Assembly: GCA_029213025.1 (NCBI GenBank) | Contig: JARGOZ010000053.1 | Span: 1-38,787 of the forward strand | Source of the DNA: Verrucomicrobiales bacterium | Lineage (GTDB): Bacteria > Verrucomicrobiota > Verrucomicrobiia > Verrucomicrobiales > DEV007 | Reading direction: 5' to 3' | DNA length: 38,787 nt | The notes under the pieces: generated by a model | Databases searched by the model: none | What the model was told of the DNA's origin: nothing | Seen by the model: the letters and a program-made list of their open reading frames with translations, nothing else | Translations under genes and position numbers: made by a program | Part shown: piece by piece, positions 9,231 to 17,325 of the stretch | How the letters are laid out: each line of letters starts with the position of its first letter | Position numbering within the stretch: the stretch's first letter is position 1

Positions 9231-10019
9231 CTACTGCGGACTGTCTCCGCCATCTCCATTCACAAACCGGTGAAACAGCTCGGCGTGGGATTTGACGTGA
9301 AAATGTCGATAGACTTCTTTCACATAGCCGGAAACGGTGTGAACGGAAATATCAAGATCGTTGGCAATTTCTTTGCGGGACCGTCCCTGGAGCAGAGACG
9401 TCAGGACGCTGGTCTGGCGCGGACTCAGGGCCGAAACTTCATGCCGTGGATAATTCGGCCAGGAACTTTCATGAAGCCAGGACAGCTCGCTGAGAATGAT
9501 GTGAGCAATTCTTGATTCCCGTTCCGTAAACAAAGGTTTGTCAAAGTGGCGAAAAATGACGACTGCACTCAGTTGATCGGAAATAGTCTTTCTGGCTGAA
9601 AGCACGAGGGGACCGATACCGGCTTCTTTGAAGATCGGAAGAATATCAGCCTCCGCAAATCGATCCTCAGGAGTGATCTGCTGCCGTAATCGAGTCAGGT
9701 GGGCTCCATTCGACTCAACCTCCGCAATGAAGGGACTGACCATCCAGGCCATATCGGGGTGTTCCTGGGACCTGAGGTAGGCGGCAAACTGATCGTCGCT
9801 AAAGCCGTCCCTCACCAGAACGGTATGAACCGGCTGTTCTTCCGGCCCGAATTTTCCCACCATTGTCCAGATCCAGGAATCCGCGCCAACCAGCCGCTTC
9901 AGCCCATCCATGACAAAACGGCGTTTGAGAGCGATATCCTCATTGCCGATGATTGCATCACCCAGCAAGCGAACCATGGCCCGAATATCCTTTTCTGACA
10001 GTGGCACGTCACTCTCCAT
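9231..10019 (-). CDS. LuxR-type transcriptional regulator
   Basis: 262 residues. The C-terminal GerE/LuxR helix-turn-helix spans ~197-255 (LSPRQTSVLTSLLQGRSRKE, then IANDLDISVHTVSGYVKEVY). The glutamate-rich scaffold and the xVxxYVxxVYxxFxVxSHAEL tail are typical. The N-terminal ~190 residues look like a PAS/GAF-type sensor with no receiver aspartate motif, so it is not an obvious two-component response regulator. It lies 65 bases upstream of the sulfatase-sialidase gene on the same strand, which suggests (inference) cotranscription or local control of that gene. The ATG at 10019 has no clear Shine-Dalgarno site. No acyl-homoserine-lactone synthase is seen nearby. Confidence 0.85.
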   Translation of the reverse strand: MESDVPLSEKDIRAMVRLLGDAIIGNEDIALKRRFVMDGLKRLVGADSWIWTMVGKFGPEEQPVHTVLVRDGFSDDQFAAYLRSQEHPDMAWMVSPFIAEVESNGAHLTRLRQQITPEDRFAEADILPIFKEAGIGPLVLSARKTISDQLSAVVIFRHFDKPLFTERESRIAHIILSELSWLHESSWPNYPRHEVSALSPRQTSVLTSLLQGRSRKEIANDLDISVHTVSGYVKEVYRHFHVKSHAELFHRFVNGDGGDSPQ

Positions 10020-10098
10020 CAGATAAAAAATGCTTTATCAAATCCGGAAAGCAAGTCGACAACCTTTTTTGAATCAACTTTTGCAAATTTACCAACAA

Positions 10099-10125
10099 AA
10101 AAGGCGACCGTTTGAGCCGCCTTTT
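10099..10125 (-). terminator. Rho-independent terminator after the YRG-repeat gene
   Basis: AAAAGGCG (10099-10106) pairs with CGCCTTTT (10118-10125) across an 11-base loop, and on the minus strand a run of six T follows the stem. It sits 13 bases past the stop of the gene at 10138-10344 and separates that gene from the LuxR gene. The plus-strand reading also has a short T-run. Confidence 0.8.
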
Positions 10126-10137
10126 CGTCCGGGGGAA

Positions 10138-10344
10138 TTAGAGTTCCACTTCGGCGGAAGCTCCGCGATACGACACTTTCAGAGGCTTCTTCTCATTGTA
10201 GGGATGAAGGTCAGCGTCCATGGCCTGACCGCGATACTGAACCTGACGGGTTCCCTGCTGCTGCTCAAGCTGGCTGATTCTCAGGTCGTTGAGTTCGGAC
10301 ATTGGGCTGGTGGCTCCGCGATATGTGATTTTTGGGTCTTTCAT
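10138..10344 (-). CDS. Small protein with three YRG motifs (DUF4278-like)
   Basis: 68 residues, no signal peptide or membrane segment. It contains three spaced copies of a beta-strand-like motif: ITYRGAT (residues 6-12), VQYRGQA (~35-41) and VSYRGAS (~57-63). The YRG signature and small size match the DUF4278 family, best known from cyanobacteria and of unknown function; the match is by motif only. The central stretch (~15-34) is polar, glutamine- and leucine-rich, and could be a short helix. It is a stand-alone unit: its own terminator 13 bases downstream and a candidate sigma-54 promoter 44-60 bases upstream. The codons look normal and the start is the only ATG that retains the first YRG copy. 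Confidence 0.75.
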   Translation of the reverse strand: MKDPKITYRGATSPMSELNDLRISQLEQQQGTRQVQYRGQAMDADLHPYNEKKPLKVSYRGASAEVEL

Positions 10345-10387
10345 TATTTTTCTTTAGTTTGTTGTTTTACAGTTGTTTGAGAACATT

Positions 10388-10404
10388 AGCACAGTTCATG
10401 CCAA
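10388..10404 (-). promoter_or_regulatory. Candidate sigma-54 (-24/-12) promoter
   Basis: On the minus strand this reads TTGGCATGAACTGTGCT. It keeps the invariant GG and GC exactly 10 bases apart and fits the RpoN consensus YTGGCACGRNNNTTGCW at all but two positions. It points at the YRG-repeat gene and would start transcription near 10377, about 33 bases before the ATG. No bacterial enhancer-binding protein gene is in the window, so activation is unknown. Confidence 0.5.
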
Positions 10405-10511
10405 GTCGATTTTCGTATATGTAATTCACTTGTTGTCAAAGAAATGGGAGAATGCAGTAAAGGCTCGATGTTGGGAGGTTCCCCCTTTTTGATCAATACT
10501 TTTCCTATGCA

Positions 10512-10530
10512 TTGGTAAATTTTTTACCAA
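10512..10530. repeat. Palindrome, possible operator
   Basis: TTGGTAAA, three T, TTTACCAA: two perfect 8-base arms about 180 bases upstream of the SGNH gene. A similar shorter palindrome (TGGTAATTTTACCA) overlaps the start of the 3D-domain gene near 17848-17863. A regulator site is only a guess. Confidence 0.35.
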
Positions 10531-10545
10531 TTTAAATATTGGGGT

Positions 10546-10621
10546 GTAGATCAAGTTGCCCAACCTGTTAGGATTGCGTGAGCCTGCATCCTTCGCCAAC
10601 AGGTTAGGCAATTTGATCTAC
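10546..10621. repeat. Long imperfect inverted repeat, attC-like
   Basis: The left arm 10546-10569 and right arm 10598-10621 are complementary at 22 of 24 positions, around a 28-base centre. The centre contains a second short pair, AGGATTGC (10570-10577) against GCATCCT (10586-10592), with one unpaired T. GCCCAAC at 10558-10564 and GTTAGGC at 10603-10609 match the RYYYAAC and GTTRRRY boxes that end integron attC sites. Against a true attC, the pairing continues 12 bases beyond the boxes and the inner spacers are unequal (5 and 10 bases). A non-autonomous mobile hairpin or a transcriptional structure fits as well. Confidence 0.7.
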
Positions 10622-10705
10622 GGGACTCAAAATACACGGGATCGTGGCACTCATCGGCCAGGGAGAATCCTGGCACATTTCCAGGATTTCGATTACATAC
10701 CGAAA

Positions 10706-11992
10706 ATGATTCGTATCTTACTTTTTTCCATTATTGTCGTCGGCTTCAGCTTGCCGGAATTCGGGTTTGCGGAGGAGGAGTATCCTCTTCGTGAGGCGGT
10801 AGAATGTCATCCGCGAGATGGGTTACCGAATTTTCGGAGCAAAATTAAAGCGGGAGAGAGTGTGAAAATCGCCTATCTCGGCGGCAGTATCACAGCGGCG
10901 GGAGGTTGGCGGATTCAGTCGCGGGAATGGTTCCAGAAACAGTATCCCGATGCAGCTTTTGAAGAAATTCACGCCGCAATCGGAGGAACCGGTTCGGATC
11001 TCGGGGTGTTTCGACTGCAGAATGATGTGCTGCGCCATGAGCCGGATCTGCTGTTCGTCGAGTTTGCGGTGAACGACGGCGGTGCCGCTCCGGAGCGTAT
11101 CCACAAAGCGATGGAGGGAATCGTCCGGCAAACCTGGAAGTCTGATCCGACTGTCGACATCTGTTTTGTCTATACGGTGAGCCTTCCGGTGATGCCTCAT
11201 TTGCGAGAGGGTAAAATGCAGCGTTCAGCCAGCGCCATGGAGGAGCTGGCTGATCATTACCATATTCCTTCCATCCATTTCGGTATCGAAGTAGCGAAAC
11301 TGGAGAAGAGCGGAAAACTGGTCTTCAAAGCACCAAAGCCGGAAAACATAGCTACAGCGGAACCGCTCGTTTTTTCCACGGACGGGGTTCATCCCCATGT
11401 CGAAACCGGCCATCGTCTCTATACCGAAGCGATTGCCCGTTCCTGGCCTGCGATTTCGGAAGCCAGCGGAAAGCCGGAGCCGCATACAGCGGGTGAACCG
11501 CTACGTGCCGACAACTGGGAGGCGGCGAAACAGGTGGCGATTACAGAAGATATGCTGAAGGGGGACTGGGAAAAACTTCCTGCTGAGCATACACTGGCGA
11601 AGCGTTTTTCCCGAAATATGCCGGTTCTCTACCAGGCGAAAACTGCCGGGTCGTCTCTGGAGTTTTCCTTTACGGGTATAACCGCTTCGGTATTTGATCT
11701 CGTTGGTCCGGATGGCGGTAAGTTGAAAATCGAAGTGGATGACAGCAAGCCGGTGACGCGAAATCGCATAGATGGTTATTGCACCTACCATCGCATGTCT
11801 AAGGTGGCGATTGCCTCTGGGGTTAAAGATACTGAGCATAAAATCAGAGTCACCCTGATGGACGAGAAACTCGATAAACGGGAGATTCTTTTCGAAAGAA
11901 ATCGCGCGAAACTTGATAGTAATCCGGAGTTGTATGCACCACACACCTGGTATGCCGGATCTCTACTTATCATTGGTGATATTGTGAAATAA
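10706..11992 (+). CDS. Secreted SGNH/GDSL-type hydrolase
   Basis: 428 residues from the ATG at 10706, where a signal peptide starts (MIRILLFSIIVVGFSLPEFG, cleavage near FAEEEY). An open frame further upstream crosses the inverted repeat and is not used. SGNH blocks: LGGSIT with nucleophile S61, GGTGSDLG with the oxyanion glycine, FAVNDGG with N123, and STDGVHPH with D226 and H229. The family cleaves esters, often acetyl groups from plant or algal polysaccharides. Residues ~250-428 form an added beta-rich domain resembling the carbohydrate-esterase-associated jelly roll. The next gene starts 8 bases after the stop, so the two are probably translated together. Confidence 0.85.
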   Translation: MIRILLFSIIVVGFSLPEFGFAEEEYPLREAVECHPRDGLPNFRSKIKAGESVKIAYLGGSITAAGGWRIQSREWFQKQYPDAAFEEIHAAIGGTGSDLGVFRLQNDVLRHEPDLLFVEFAVNDGGAAPERIHKAMEGIVRQTWKSDPTVDICFVYTVSLPVMPHLREGKMQRSASAMEELADHYHIPSIHFGIEVAKLEKSGKLVFKAPKPENIATAEPLVFSTDGVHPHVETGHRLYTEAIARSWPAISEASGKPEPHTAGEPLRADNWEAAKQVAITEDMLKGDWEKLPAEHTLAKRFSRNMPVLYQAKTAGSSLEFSFTGITASVFDLVGPDGGKLKIEVDDSKPVTRNRIDGYCTYHRMSKVAIASGVKDTEHKIRVTLMDEKLDKREILFERNRAKLDSNPELYAPHTWYAGSLLIIGDIVK

Positions 11993-12000
11993 ATTTGTCT

Positions 12001-12666
12001 ATGAAAACGGCTATTCTTTTTACGCTTCTCTCTGTTTCTGTAGTTCTTGCTGAACCGTTTCCCAAGGTGTTTTTCGAAGATGATTTTTCCGGGAACGAAC
12101 TGAAAAAACAGTGGGGCTCATGGAAAAGTGAAACTGTGGTGAAGGATGGAGTGATGGTCGGTATCACTCCCAAAACGGCTGACCACCCGTCAGTGAACAC
12201 GATTGAGTTGCCGCCTTTGAGCGATATGGAGGTGGCTGTGTCTTTCAAATTCGCCGGATCTAAACGTTTCAGCGTCATGTTCCGGGATCTGGATTACAAA
12301 GGCTCTCACGCTGGACATATCTGCCACGTGGCCGTCGGTGCTGAAGCGGTAACTCTATATGATGGCAAGACCGGCATTTTTCTGAAAGACATCCGCGACA
12401 AGCGGAAAGCGGGAATCAAACTCGATGAGGCGACTAATGAAATGCTGAAAACAAAACAGGTGAAGTATGCCATCTCTATCGATCCTGAAGTATGGCATAA
12501 ACTAAAGATTCGCATTCAGGGCGATGAACTCAAGGTATGGATTGATGACAAGCCGGCTGGTTCCTTGAAGTCGGTAGGTATCACGCACAAAACTAAATCG
12601 AATATGAATATCACCACTGTGGACCGCGAAGTTCACTACGATGATTTCTCTATCCGGATACCGTAG
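12001..12666 (+). CDS. Secreted LamG/DUF1080-like jelly-roll protein
   Basis: 222 residues from the ATG at 12001 (a TTG two codons earlier is less likely). Signal peptide MKTAILFTLLSVSVVLAEPF, cleaved near residue 18. The mature protein begins VFFEDDFSGNELKKQWGSWK and ends with KSNMNITTVDREVHYDDFSI, the opening and closing strands of a concanavalin-like (LamG/DUF1080-type) sandwich. HKLKIRIQGDELKVWIDDKP is the characteristic penultimate hairpin. No catalytic residues can be named; carbohydrate binding is the likely role. It follows the SGNH gene by 8 bases in one operon, so it may help target that esterase (inference). Confidence 0.8.
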   Translation: MKTAILFTLLSVSVVLAEPFPKVFFEDDFSGNELKKQWGSWKSETVVKDGVMVGITPKTADHPSVNTIELPPLSDMEVAVSFKFAGSKRFSVMFRDLDYKGSHAGHICHVAVGAEAVTLYDGKTGIFLKDIRDKRKAGIKLDEATNEMLKTKQVKYAISIDPEVWHKLKIRIQGDELKVWIDDKPAGSLKSVGITHKTKSNMNITTVDREVHYDDFSIRIP

Positions 12667-12707
12667 CGTTTCAGATCACGCAGTCTCCGGGTTGGTGACT
12701 CAATTAC

Positions 12708-14060
12708 TCAACCCAAATCCGGCAGTGCGGTTTCCGCGTCGCCGAACTGATTGATCTTCATTCCCATTCGTTCCATCACCGCAAGATGGAGACGACACAG
12801 TTTGCGGTTTTCCTGTTTGCTGTAGTCGAGCATGCGACCGCCTTTGATAGTGCCTCCGCCTCCTCCGGCCAGCAGGACGGGGAGTTGGCGGGAGTCGTGG
12901 GCGTTGCCGTCCCAGAGGCTGGAACAGAAAAGCAGCATACTGTTGTCGAGTAGAGAACGTTCGCCTTCGTCGGTATTCTTCATTTTTTGCATCAGCTCGC
13001 TGAGCATTTGCATATGATACTGGTTAGCGCGCTGATACATATCGAGACGCTCTTCGTTGCCGGCGTGGTGGGACAACTCGTGCAGACCGCCTTTGATATT
13101 GCCGAGGAAACCGAAGTTCATCTGCGATAGATCGTTATTCAGCATCATGGTGGCGATGCGGGTGCGGTCCATTTGAAACGCCAGCAATACAATGTCGAGC
13201 TGAAGTTTCAGATGCTCGCGGACGTCGCCGGGAATGCCTGCTTCGGGGCGCGGAAAAGTGGGCTTTTTCACACTCGGTTGCCAGCCGGTGCCGCCGGTTT
13301 CTTTCTGCGACATTTTTTCGGCGCGCTCAATGCGTTGTTCCAGTTCGCGGACGGAGGTGAAATATTCGTCGAGTTTCTGCGCGTCGCGTCCGCTGACTTT
13401 ACCGCGCAGGCTTTTCGCGTCGGACAGAACCAGATCGAGTACACTTTTGTCGCGCCGGCGTTTGCTGCCATCGTCGAAAAGTTGATCAAAGGCCTGCTGC
13501 GGGTAGATTTCTTTTGGCGCTGGCGTAGTTGGACTGCTCCACGAAATATAGGCGGAATACAGCGAGGTAAAACCGCTGTCGGTGCTGTAGCGGGGCGGCT
13601 CGGTTCCCAGCACGATGCTGGACATCGGGGTGCTGTGTCCCAGCTGCCGGGCCATGACCTGATCCATCGTTGTGCCGACCTGCACATCGGTGGTGGTCTG
13701 TTTGACAGTCAGACCGGAGAGCACATTCATCTTGGGGTAGTGACCGCCGGGTCCCTGGATGGTGGTCGGATTCCACAGGCCTTTCATGACCAGCAGATGA
13801 TCTTTTACCGGCTCCAGCGGGCTCAGTGTTTTCATCAATTGCAGGCCGTTTTCGGTATTGGACGCGCCCCAGTGATGGGGGTTGACACCGTTGCCCATAA
13901 ACAGGGCGGCAAAGCGGCACGGGGCTTCATTAGCGGCGGCGGATTTCCCGGCGGTGCTGCCCCAGGCGTTCATCGATTCGAGCCACGGCAGGCCGAAGGC
14001 GATCCCGGCGTTTCTCAGGAACAGTCGGCGGGAGCTTTGCGATTTATCAAATGATGTCAT
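12708..14060 (-). CDS. DUF1552 protein
   Basis: 450 residues from the ATG at 14060; an in-frame GTG three codons earlier is also possible. The N-terminus SRRLFLRNAGIAFGLPWLES is a twin-arginine-like export signal, typical of this family. The body contains FMGNGVNPHHW, LVMKGLWNPTT, GGHYPKMNVLSG, SCLLFCSSLWDGNAHDSRQL-like segments and the final LAGGGGGTIKGGRML, all hallmarks of DUF1552 proteins. The fold resembles alkaline-phosphatase-like DUF1501 proteins, but no reaction is established. It begins 18 bases after the DUF1592 gene ends and is almost certainly in the same transcript; the two families are found together across Planctomycetes and Verrucomicrobia. Confidence 0.92.
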   Translation of the reverse strand: MTSFDKSQSSRRLFLRNAGIAFGLPWLESMNAWGSTAGKSAAANEAPCRFAALFMGNGVNPHHWGASNTENGLQLMKTLSPLEPVKDHLLVMKGLWNPTTIQGPGGHYPKMNVLSGLTVKQTTTDVQVGTTMDQVMARQLGHSTPMSSIVLGTEPPRYSTDSGFTSLYSAYISWSSPTTPAPKEIYPQQAFDQLFDDGSKRRRDKSVLDLVLSDAKSLRGKVSGRDAQKLDEYFTSVRELEQRIERAEKMSQKETGGTGWQPSVKKPTFPRPEAGIPGDVREHLKLQLDIVLLAFQMDRTRIATMMLNNDLSQMNFGFLGNIKGGLHELSHHAGNEERLDMYQRANQYHMQMLSELMQKMKNTDEGERSLLDNSMLLFCSSLWDGNAHDSRQLPVLLAGGGGGTIKGGRMLDYSKQENRKLCRLHLAVMERMGMKINQFGDAETALPDLG

Positions 14061-14078
14061 GAAAGGCACGGTGTATTT

Positions 14079-17000
14079 TTACTCGGAAAGGTTATCTTCG
14101 TTACGACGGTAAAGGAACTGACGGCTCTCCACGAGAGTCAAAATGCCCTCGGAAAAGCGGCCCTCGCCCTTCTGCAATCGATCCCGGATGGTGTCGATCA
14201 ATTCGCGGTCGGTAGAGATTACGGCGCGACCTGTGGCGTAACCGATCAACTTCCGGGCGAACAGTTTATAAAATTCAGCATCATTCCTGCCAAGGTATTC
14301 GCGCAAACCGGCTACACCGTCGAGCTTTGTGCCATCGCTGAGGGTGCCGAGATCATCAACCGGGCTGCCGGTATCATCTTTGGTCCGCAACCTGCCGATC
14401 GGGTCGAAACTTTCCAGCGCAAAACCGAGCGGATCGATCTTCGCGTGGCAGGAGGCGCAGGCTTTGTCAGCGGCGTGGCGCTCCAGTTTTTCGCGCAGCG
14501 TTTTTGCATCGGTCACCGCCTCCAGCTCGGGGACGTCATTCGGCGGCGGCGGGGTCGGCTGGCCGAGCACGGCGGCAAGCAACCAGTGGCCGCGAAGAAC
14601 CGGGCTGGTGCGCTGCGGGAAAGAGGTTTTCGTCAGCACGCTGCCCATTCCGAGCAGCCCGCCGCGCTGATATTTTGCCACCGGCATCTGGCGGAATTTT
14701 TCACCTTTCACTCCGGGGATGGCGTAGTGTTTGGCGAGTCGTTCATTGAGAAAGGTGTAGTCAGCCATGAGTATCTCCCGCACCGGGCGGTCCTCGCGAA
14801 TGAGGTGACTGAAAAACATATCCGTCTCGTGAGCCATGTCGGCCCGCAGCTCTGGGGTGAACTCGGGAAACAGTTTTTTATCGACGGCATTGTGCCCGGC
14901 AAAACCGTGGAACTCCAGCCATTGCCCGGCGAATGCATCGGCGAGGGCAGTGGATTTCGGATCGCGCAACATGCGCTTTACCTGGGCGGCCCGGCCTTTC
15001 GGAGTCATCAGGCTACCGTCCCGGGCCGCTTGCAGCAGGGTTGTATCCGGTGTGGATGCCCAGAGGAAATAACTCAGCCGCGAGGCCAGTTCCCATGGCG
15101 AGACAGGTTGAACGCCGGGTTTGTCAGATGCTTCGATTTTAAACAGAAAATCGGGGGAAACGAACACCCGGGTCAACACCTCGCGGGCGGCGGTTTCCTG
15201 ATCCATTCCGGTTTTCCGGGCTCCATAATAGATCGCATTCAGAGCGTGTTTTTCTTCGTCGGACAAATCCCGTCGCCAGGCCCGGTGAGTCCACCAGTGC
15301 AGGTGCGAGATGATGCCGTGATCGATTTCTTTGATCGTTTGCTGGTTTGGTTTGGCGCTCTTCAGCAGCCGCCAGTCGAGAAGCATCCGGTCGTGGCGGG
15401 TGCGCTGCCAGTCGGTCAGAGTGGCTCGCAGCTGGTCGTCGTTCAGATAATAAACGCCGGGGCCTTTGCCGCCGCGCAGGTAGTTGCGCGCCACTTCCTC
15501 CAGCAGGCGATTGTATTCATCGGGAAAAGCCTGTTTCATCCGGGAAAAATCACCCATGGTTTTCCGCGCAATATCGGTTTGGCGTTTATAAATGATCAGC
15601 GCACCGGGGATAATTTGAGTAGGATCGGGCGGATTCTTTCCTGTGATGGTCCACTGGTGGGTGCCTTGGTCGGCTTCGGGAAATTGCAGATCCATCTTCG
15701 CGCTGACCCGGAAGCGGGCGGTGCCCCCATCGAAAGGCAGACGCAATGTCTCCGGCGGGCGAATGGCCAACTCTTTTGCGCCGATTTTGCGGCCCTGCTG
15801 AGGATGTTTGCCGAAGCGGGACAGCATGGTTTGGCAGGACTTTTGAAAACCTGAAAGTTGTTGGATCTTCTTTTTGTCCCCGGGACTTTGCTGCGGCTTT
15901 GCCTTCAGTTGAGCCAGTTGTTTACCAATCTCGTTGCTGCGACGTTTCAACCAGTCGAAATAATTTTCCCGTTTGTGACCTTTGCGATCCAGTTCAATCG
16001 CTCCGAACAGAATGAGGTCGCCGCGATTGCCGTCGCCGAAATCACCGGCCACGAGATGCACCGGCTCTCCCGCAGGGATCGTCTGGACAATCGTCCTTGT
16101 GCGCAGGCCATCGGTATCCTGCTGGCGGCGTTGCGTTCTGGTCCAGCCTTCGCCTTCCCGTTTGTTCCAGGCGAGGTGTTTGGCTTCGATGTCGAGAATC
16201 CGGCTTTTCACAGCGGCCGGGACTTCCCCGGGTTTGCCGTCGACCGGTACGGGTAGATTGCGCCACGGAACGCGGATGAGATCGAGGATGCGCGATTTCG
16301 GGTTTTCCGAATTCAGCATGTTCCACCAGTTATTGAGAAAAGCGGCTACCAGGCCCGATTCATTCGCAATCTGGTCGAGAGATTTTGCGCCGGTTTTGTC
16401 CCGGTGTTTGTATTTCCAGGCAGCCAGCATGTATTCATCGCCCCGGCGGTCTGCTCCATCGCGCGGGAGGTGAGGTTCGGCCATTTTCTGGTACCAGATA
16501 TACAGTTCCTGCTCGGCTTCGGTGCGAAACTGAACCGGACTGCGCAGACCAACCCGGCTTTTGCGAAACTGGACGCCGCTGCCCGGCAGAATACTGGCAT
16601 GATCGGTGAGATGCCGCGCCGCAGAAAGATAACTGTCGAGCTGCTGGGGATTGACAAAAAGGACATCGCCGACGTTGGAAAATCCTTCGCCACCACCACC
16701 GTCGGGCTGAAAATTCTTCGACAAATCGAAGTCGATGCCGGTCAGATCACGGATCGTGTTGTCGTATTCGAAATTAGTGAGTCGGCGAACTGTGACCGGC
16801 CCGGGATCACCGGCATTGGCCATGGCGGCCGCGTCGAGCGAGGTTTCGAGCCAACTCATCATCAGGCCCAGCTCTCTTTCATCGGGCTGAGGGTCGTCCG
16901 GCGGCGGCATTTCGCCGTCTTCGATGACATAAAGCACCGTTTCCCAGAGATCGAAGTGCCCGGAGACATCGAGATTTTCCGCCAGCGCTTTCATATCGAC

Positions 17001-17192
17001 GTTTCCCTTTGTTTTCGCTCCGCCATGGCAATCGAAGCAATATTTCTCCAGCACCGGAACGACCGGTTTCCAGTCCGGCGTCTTATCATTTGCAACAGAA
17101 AGGCCGGACAGCAGGCACGACGCTACCAACACCCGGAACAATGGGGGCGCGGCGTGACCAAACAGAATAGATTGAGAAATACGGAGACTCAT
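14079..17192 (-). CDS. Secreted DUF1592/DUF1588 cytochrome-like protein
   Basis: 1037 residues with an N-terminal export signal (~1-34). The first domain carries YCFDCHGG (C52, C55, H56), the single haem c site of the Planctomycete cytochrome C (PSCyt1-like) family. RRLTNFEYDNTIRDLTGID marks DUF1587. A long central insert (~190-560) follows, then the DUF1595/DUF1592/DUF1588 blocks, including SRLSYFLWASTPD, NERLAKHYAIPGVKG and PQRTSPVLRGHWLL. Near the end, ACASCHAKIDPLGFALESFD holds a second CxxCH (C912, C915, H916). DUF1585 closes the protein with KLIGYATGRA. It is presumably a periplasmic electron-transfer partner of the DUF1552 protein encoded just downstream; substrate unknown. Confidence 0.93.
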   Translation of the reverse strand: MSLRISQSILFGHAAPPLFRVLVASCLLSGLSVANDKTPDWKPVVPVLEKYCFDCHGGAKTKGNVDMKALAENLDVSGHFDLWETVLYVIEDGEMPPPDDPQPDERELGLMMSWLETSLDAAAMANAGDPGPVTVRRLTNFEYDNTIRDLTGIDFDLSKNFQPDGGGGEGFSNVGDVLFVNPQQLDSYLSAARHLTDHASILPGSGVQFRKSRVGLRSPVQFRTEAEQELYIWYQKMAEPHLPRDGADRRGDEYMLAAWKYKHRDKTGAKSLDQIANESGLVAAFLNNWWNMLNSENPKSRILDLIRVPWRNLPVPVDGKPGEVPAAVKSRILDIEAKHLAWNKREGEGWTRTQRRQQDTDGLRTRTIVQTIPAGEPVHLVAGDFGDGNRGDLILFGAIELDRKGHKRENYFDWLKRRSNEIGKQLAQLKAKPQQSPGDKKKIQQLSGFQKSCQTMLSRFGKHPQQGRKIGAKELAIRPPETLRLPFDGGTARFRVSAKMDLQFPEADQGTHQWTITGKNPPDPTQIIPGALIIYKRQTDIARKTMGDFSRMKQAFPDEYNRLLEEVARNYLRGGKGPGVYYLNDDQLRATLTDWQRTRHDRMLLDWRLLKSAKPNQQTIKEIDHGIISHLHWWTHRAWRRDLSDEEKHALNAIYYGARKTGMDQETAAREVLTRVFVSPDFLFKIEASDKPGVQPVSPWELASRLSYFLWASTPDTTLLQAARDGSLMTPKGRAAQVKRMLRDPKSTALADAFAGQWLEFHGFAGHNAVDKKLFPEFTPELRADMAHETDMFFSHLIREDRPVREILMADYTFLNERLAKHYAIPGVKGEKFRQMPVAKYQRGGLLGMGSVLTKTSFPQRTSPVLRGHWLLAAVLGQPTPPPPNDVPELEAVTDAKTLREKLERHAADKACASCHAKIDPLGFALESFDPIGRLRTKDDTGSPVDDLGTLSDGTKLDGVAGLREYLGRNDAEFYKLFARKLIGYATGRAVISTDRELIDTIRDRLQKGEGRFSEGILTLVESRQFLYRRNEDNLSE

Positions 17193-17288
17193 GATTTCCC
17201 GGAGACAACGGCGGGCGCACTAAATCTCTTTTGGGATACTTCTCAAGCCCGTAATGCCGCCTGTAAGGGATACCTTAATTCGCCAATT

Positions 17289-17325
17289 CAACAGGGTACA
17301 GTCGGCGATCCAACAGGGTACAGTC
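17289..17325. repeat. Two tandem copies of an 11-bp core repeat, 22-bp period
   Basis: CAACAGGGTACAGTC occurs at 17289-17303 and again at 17311-17325, 22 bases apart. The second copy touches the stop codon of the 3D-domain gene (17324-17326). The same core and the same 22-base period recur in inverse orientation at 31107-31139. The remainder of the 17193-17323 gap shows no gene. Confidence 0.85.

Larger units (their letters stand above)
10345..10705. other. 361-base divergent intergenic region
   Basis: It lies between the start of the YRG-repeat gene (minus) and the SGNH hydrolase (plus). It holds a candidate sigma-54 promoter (10388-10404, minus), a perfect 8-bp palindrome (10512-10530) and a long imperfect inverted repeat (10546-10621). 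In-frame codons upstream of the SGNH ATG run through the inverted repeat and are not thought to be translated. No RNA gene is recognised. Confidence 0.7.

Noticed and set aside
10556..10705. An N-terminal extension of the SGNH hydrolase through the inverted repeat
   Set aside because: It starts with a non-ATG codon, would bury the signal peptide 50 residues inside and encodes the hairpin on both strands; the ATG at 10706 is preferred.
12689..12714. GGGTTG/CAACCC hairpin between the convergent LamG-like and DUF1552 genes
   Set aside because: The stem is only 6 bp with a 14-base loop, overlaps a stop codon and has no T-run; too weak to call.
14445..15854. Long open frame (469 codons) on the plus strand inside the DUF1592 gene, and similar ones opposite pyc (5182-6141) and DUF1552 (13173-14054)
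   Set aside because: They are antisense to genes with clear families, have no recognisable domains and biased, Arg/Gly/Phe-rich translations; they are shadows of GC-rich coding sequence.
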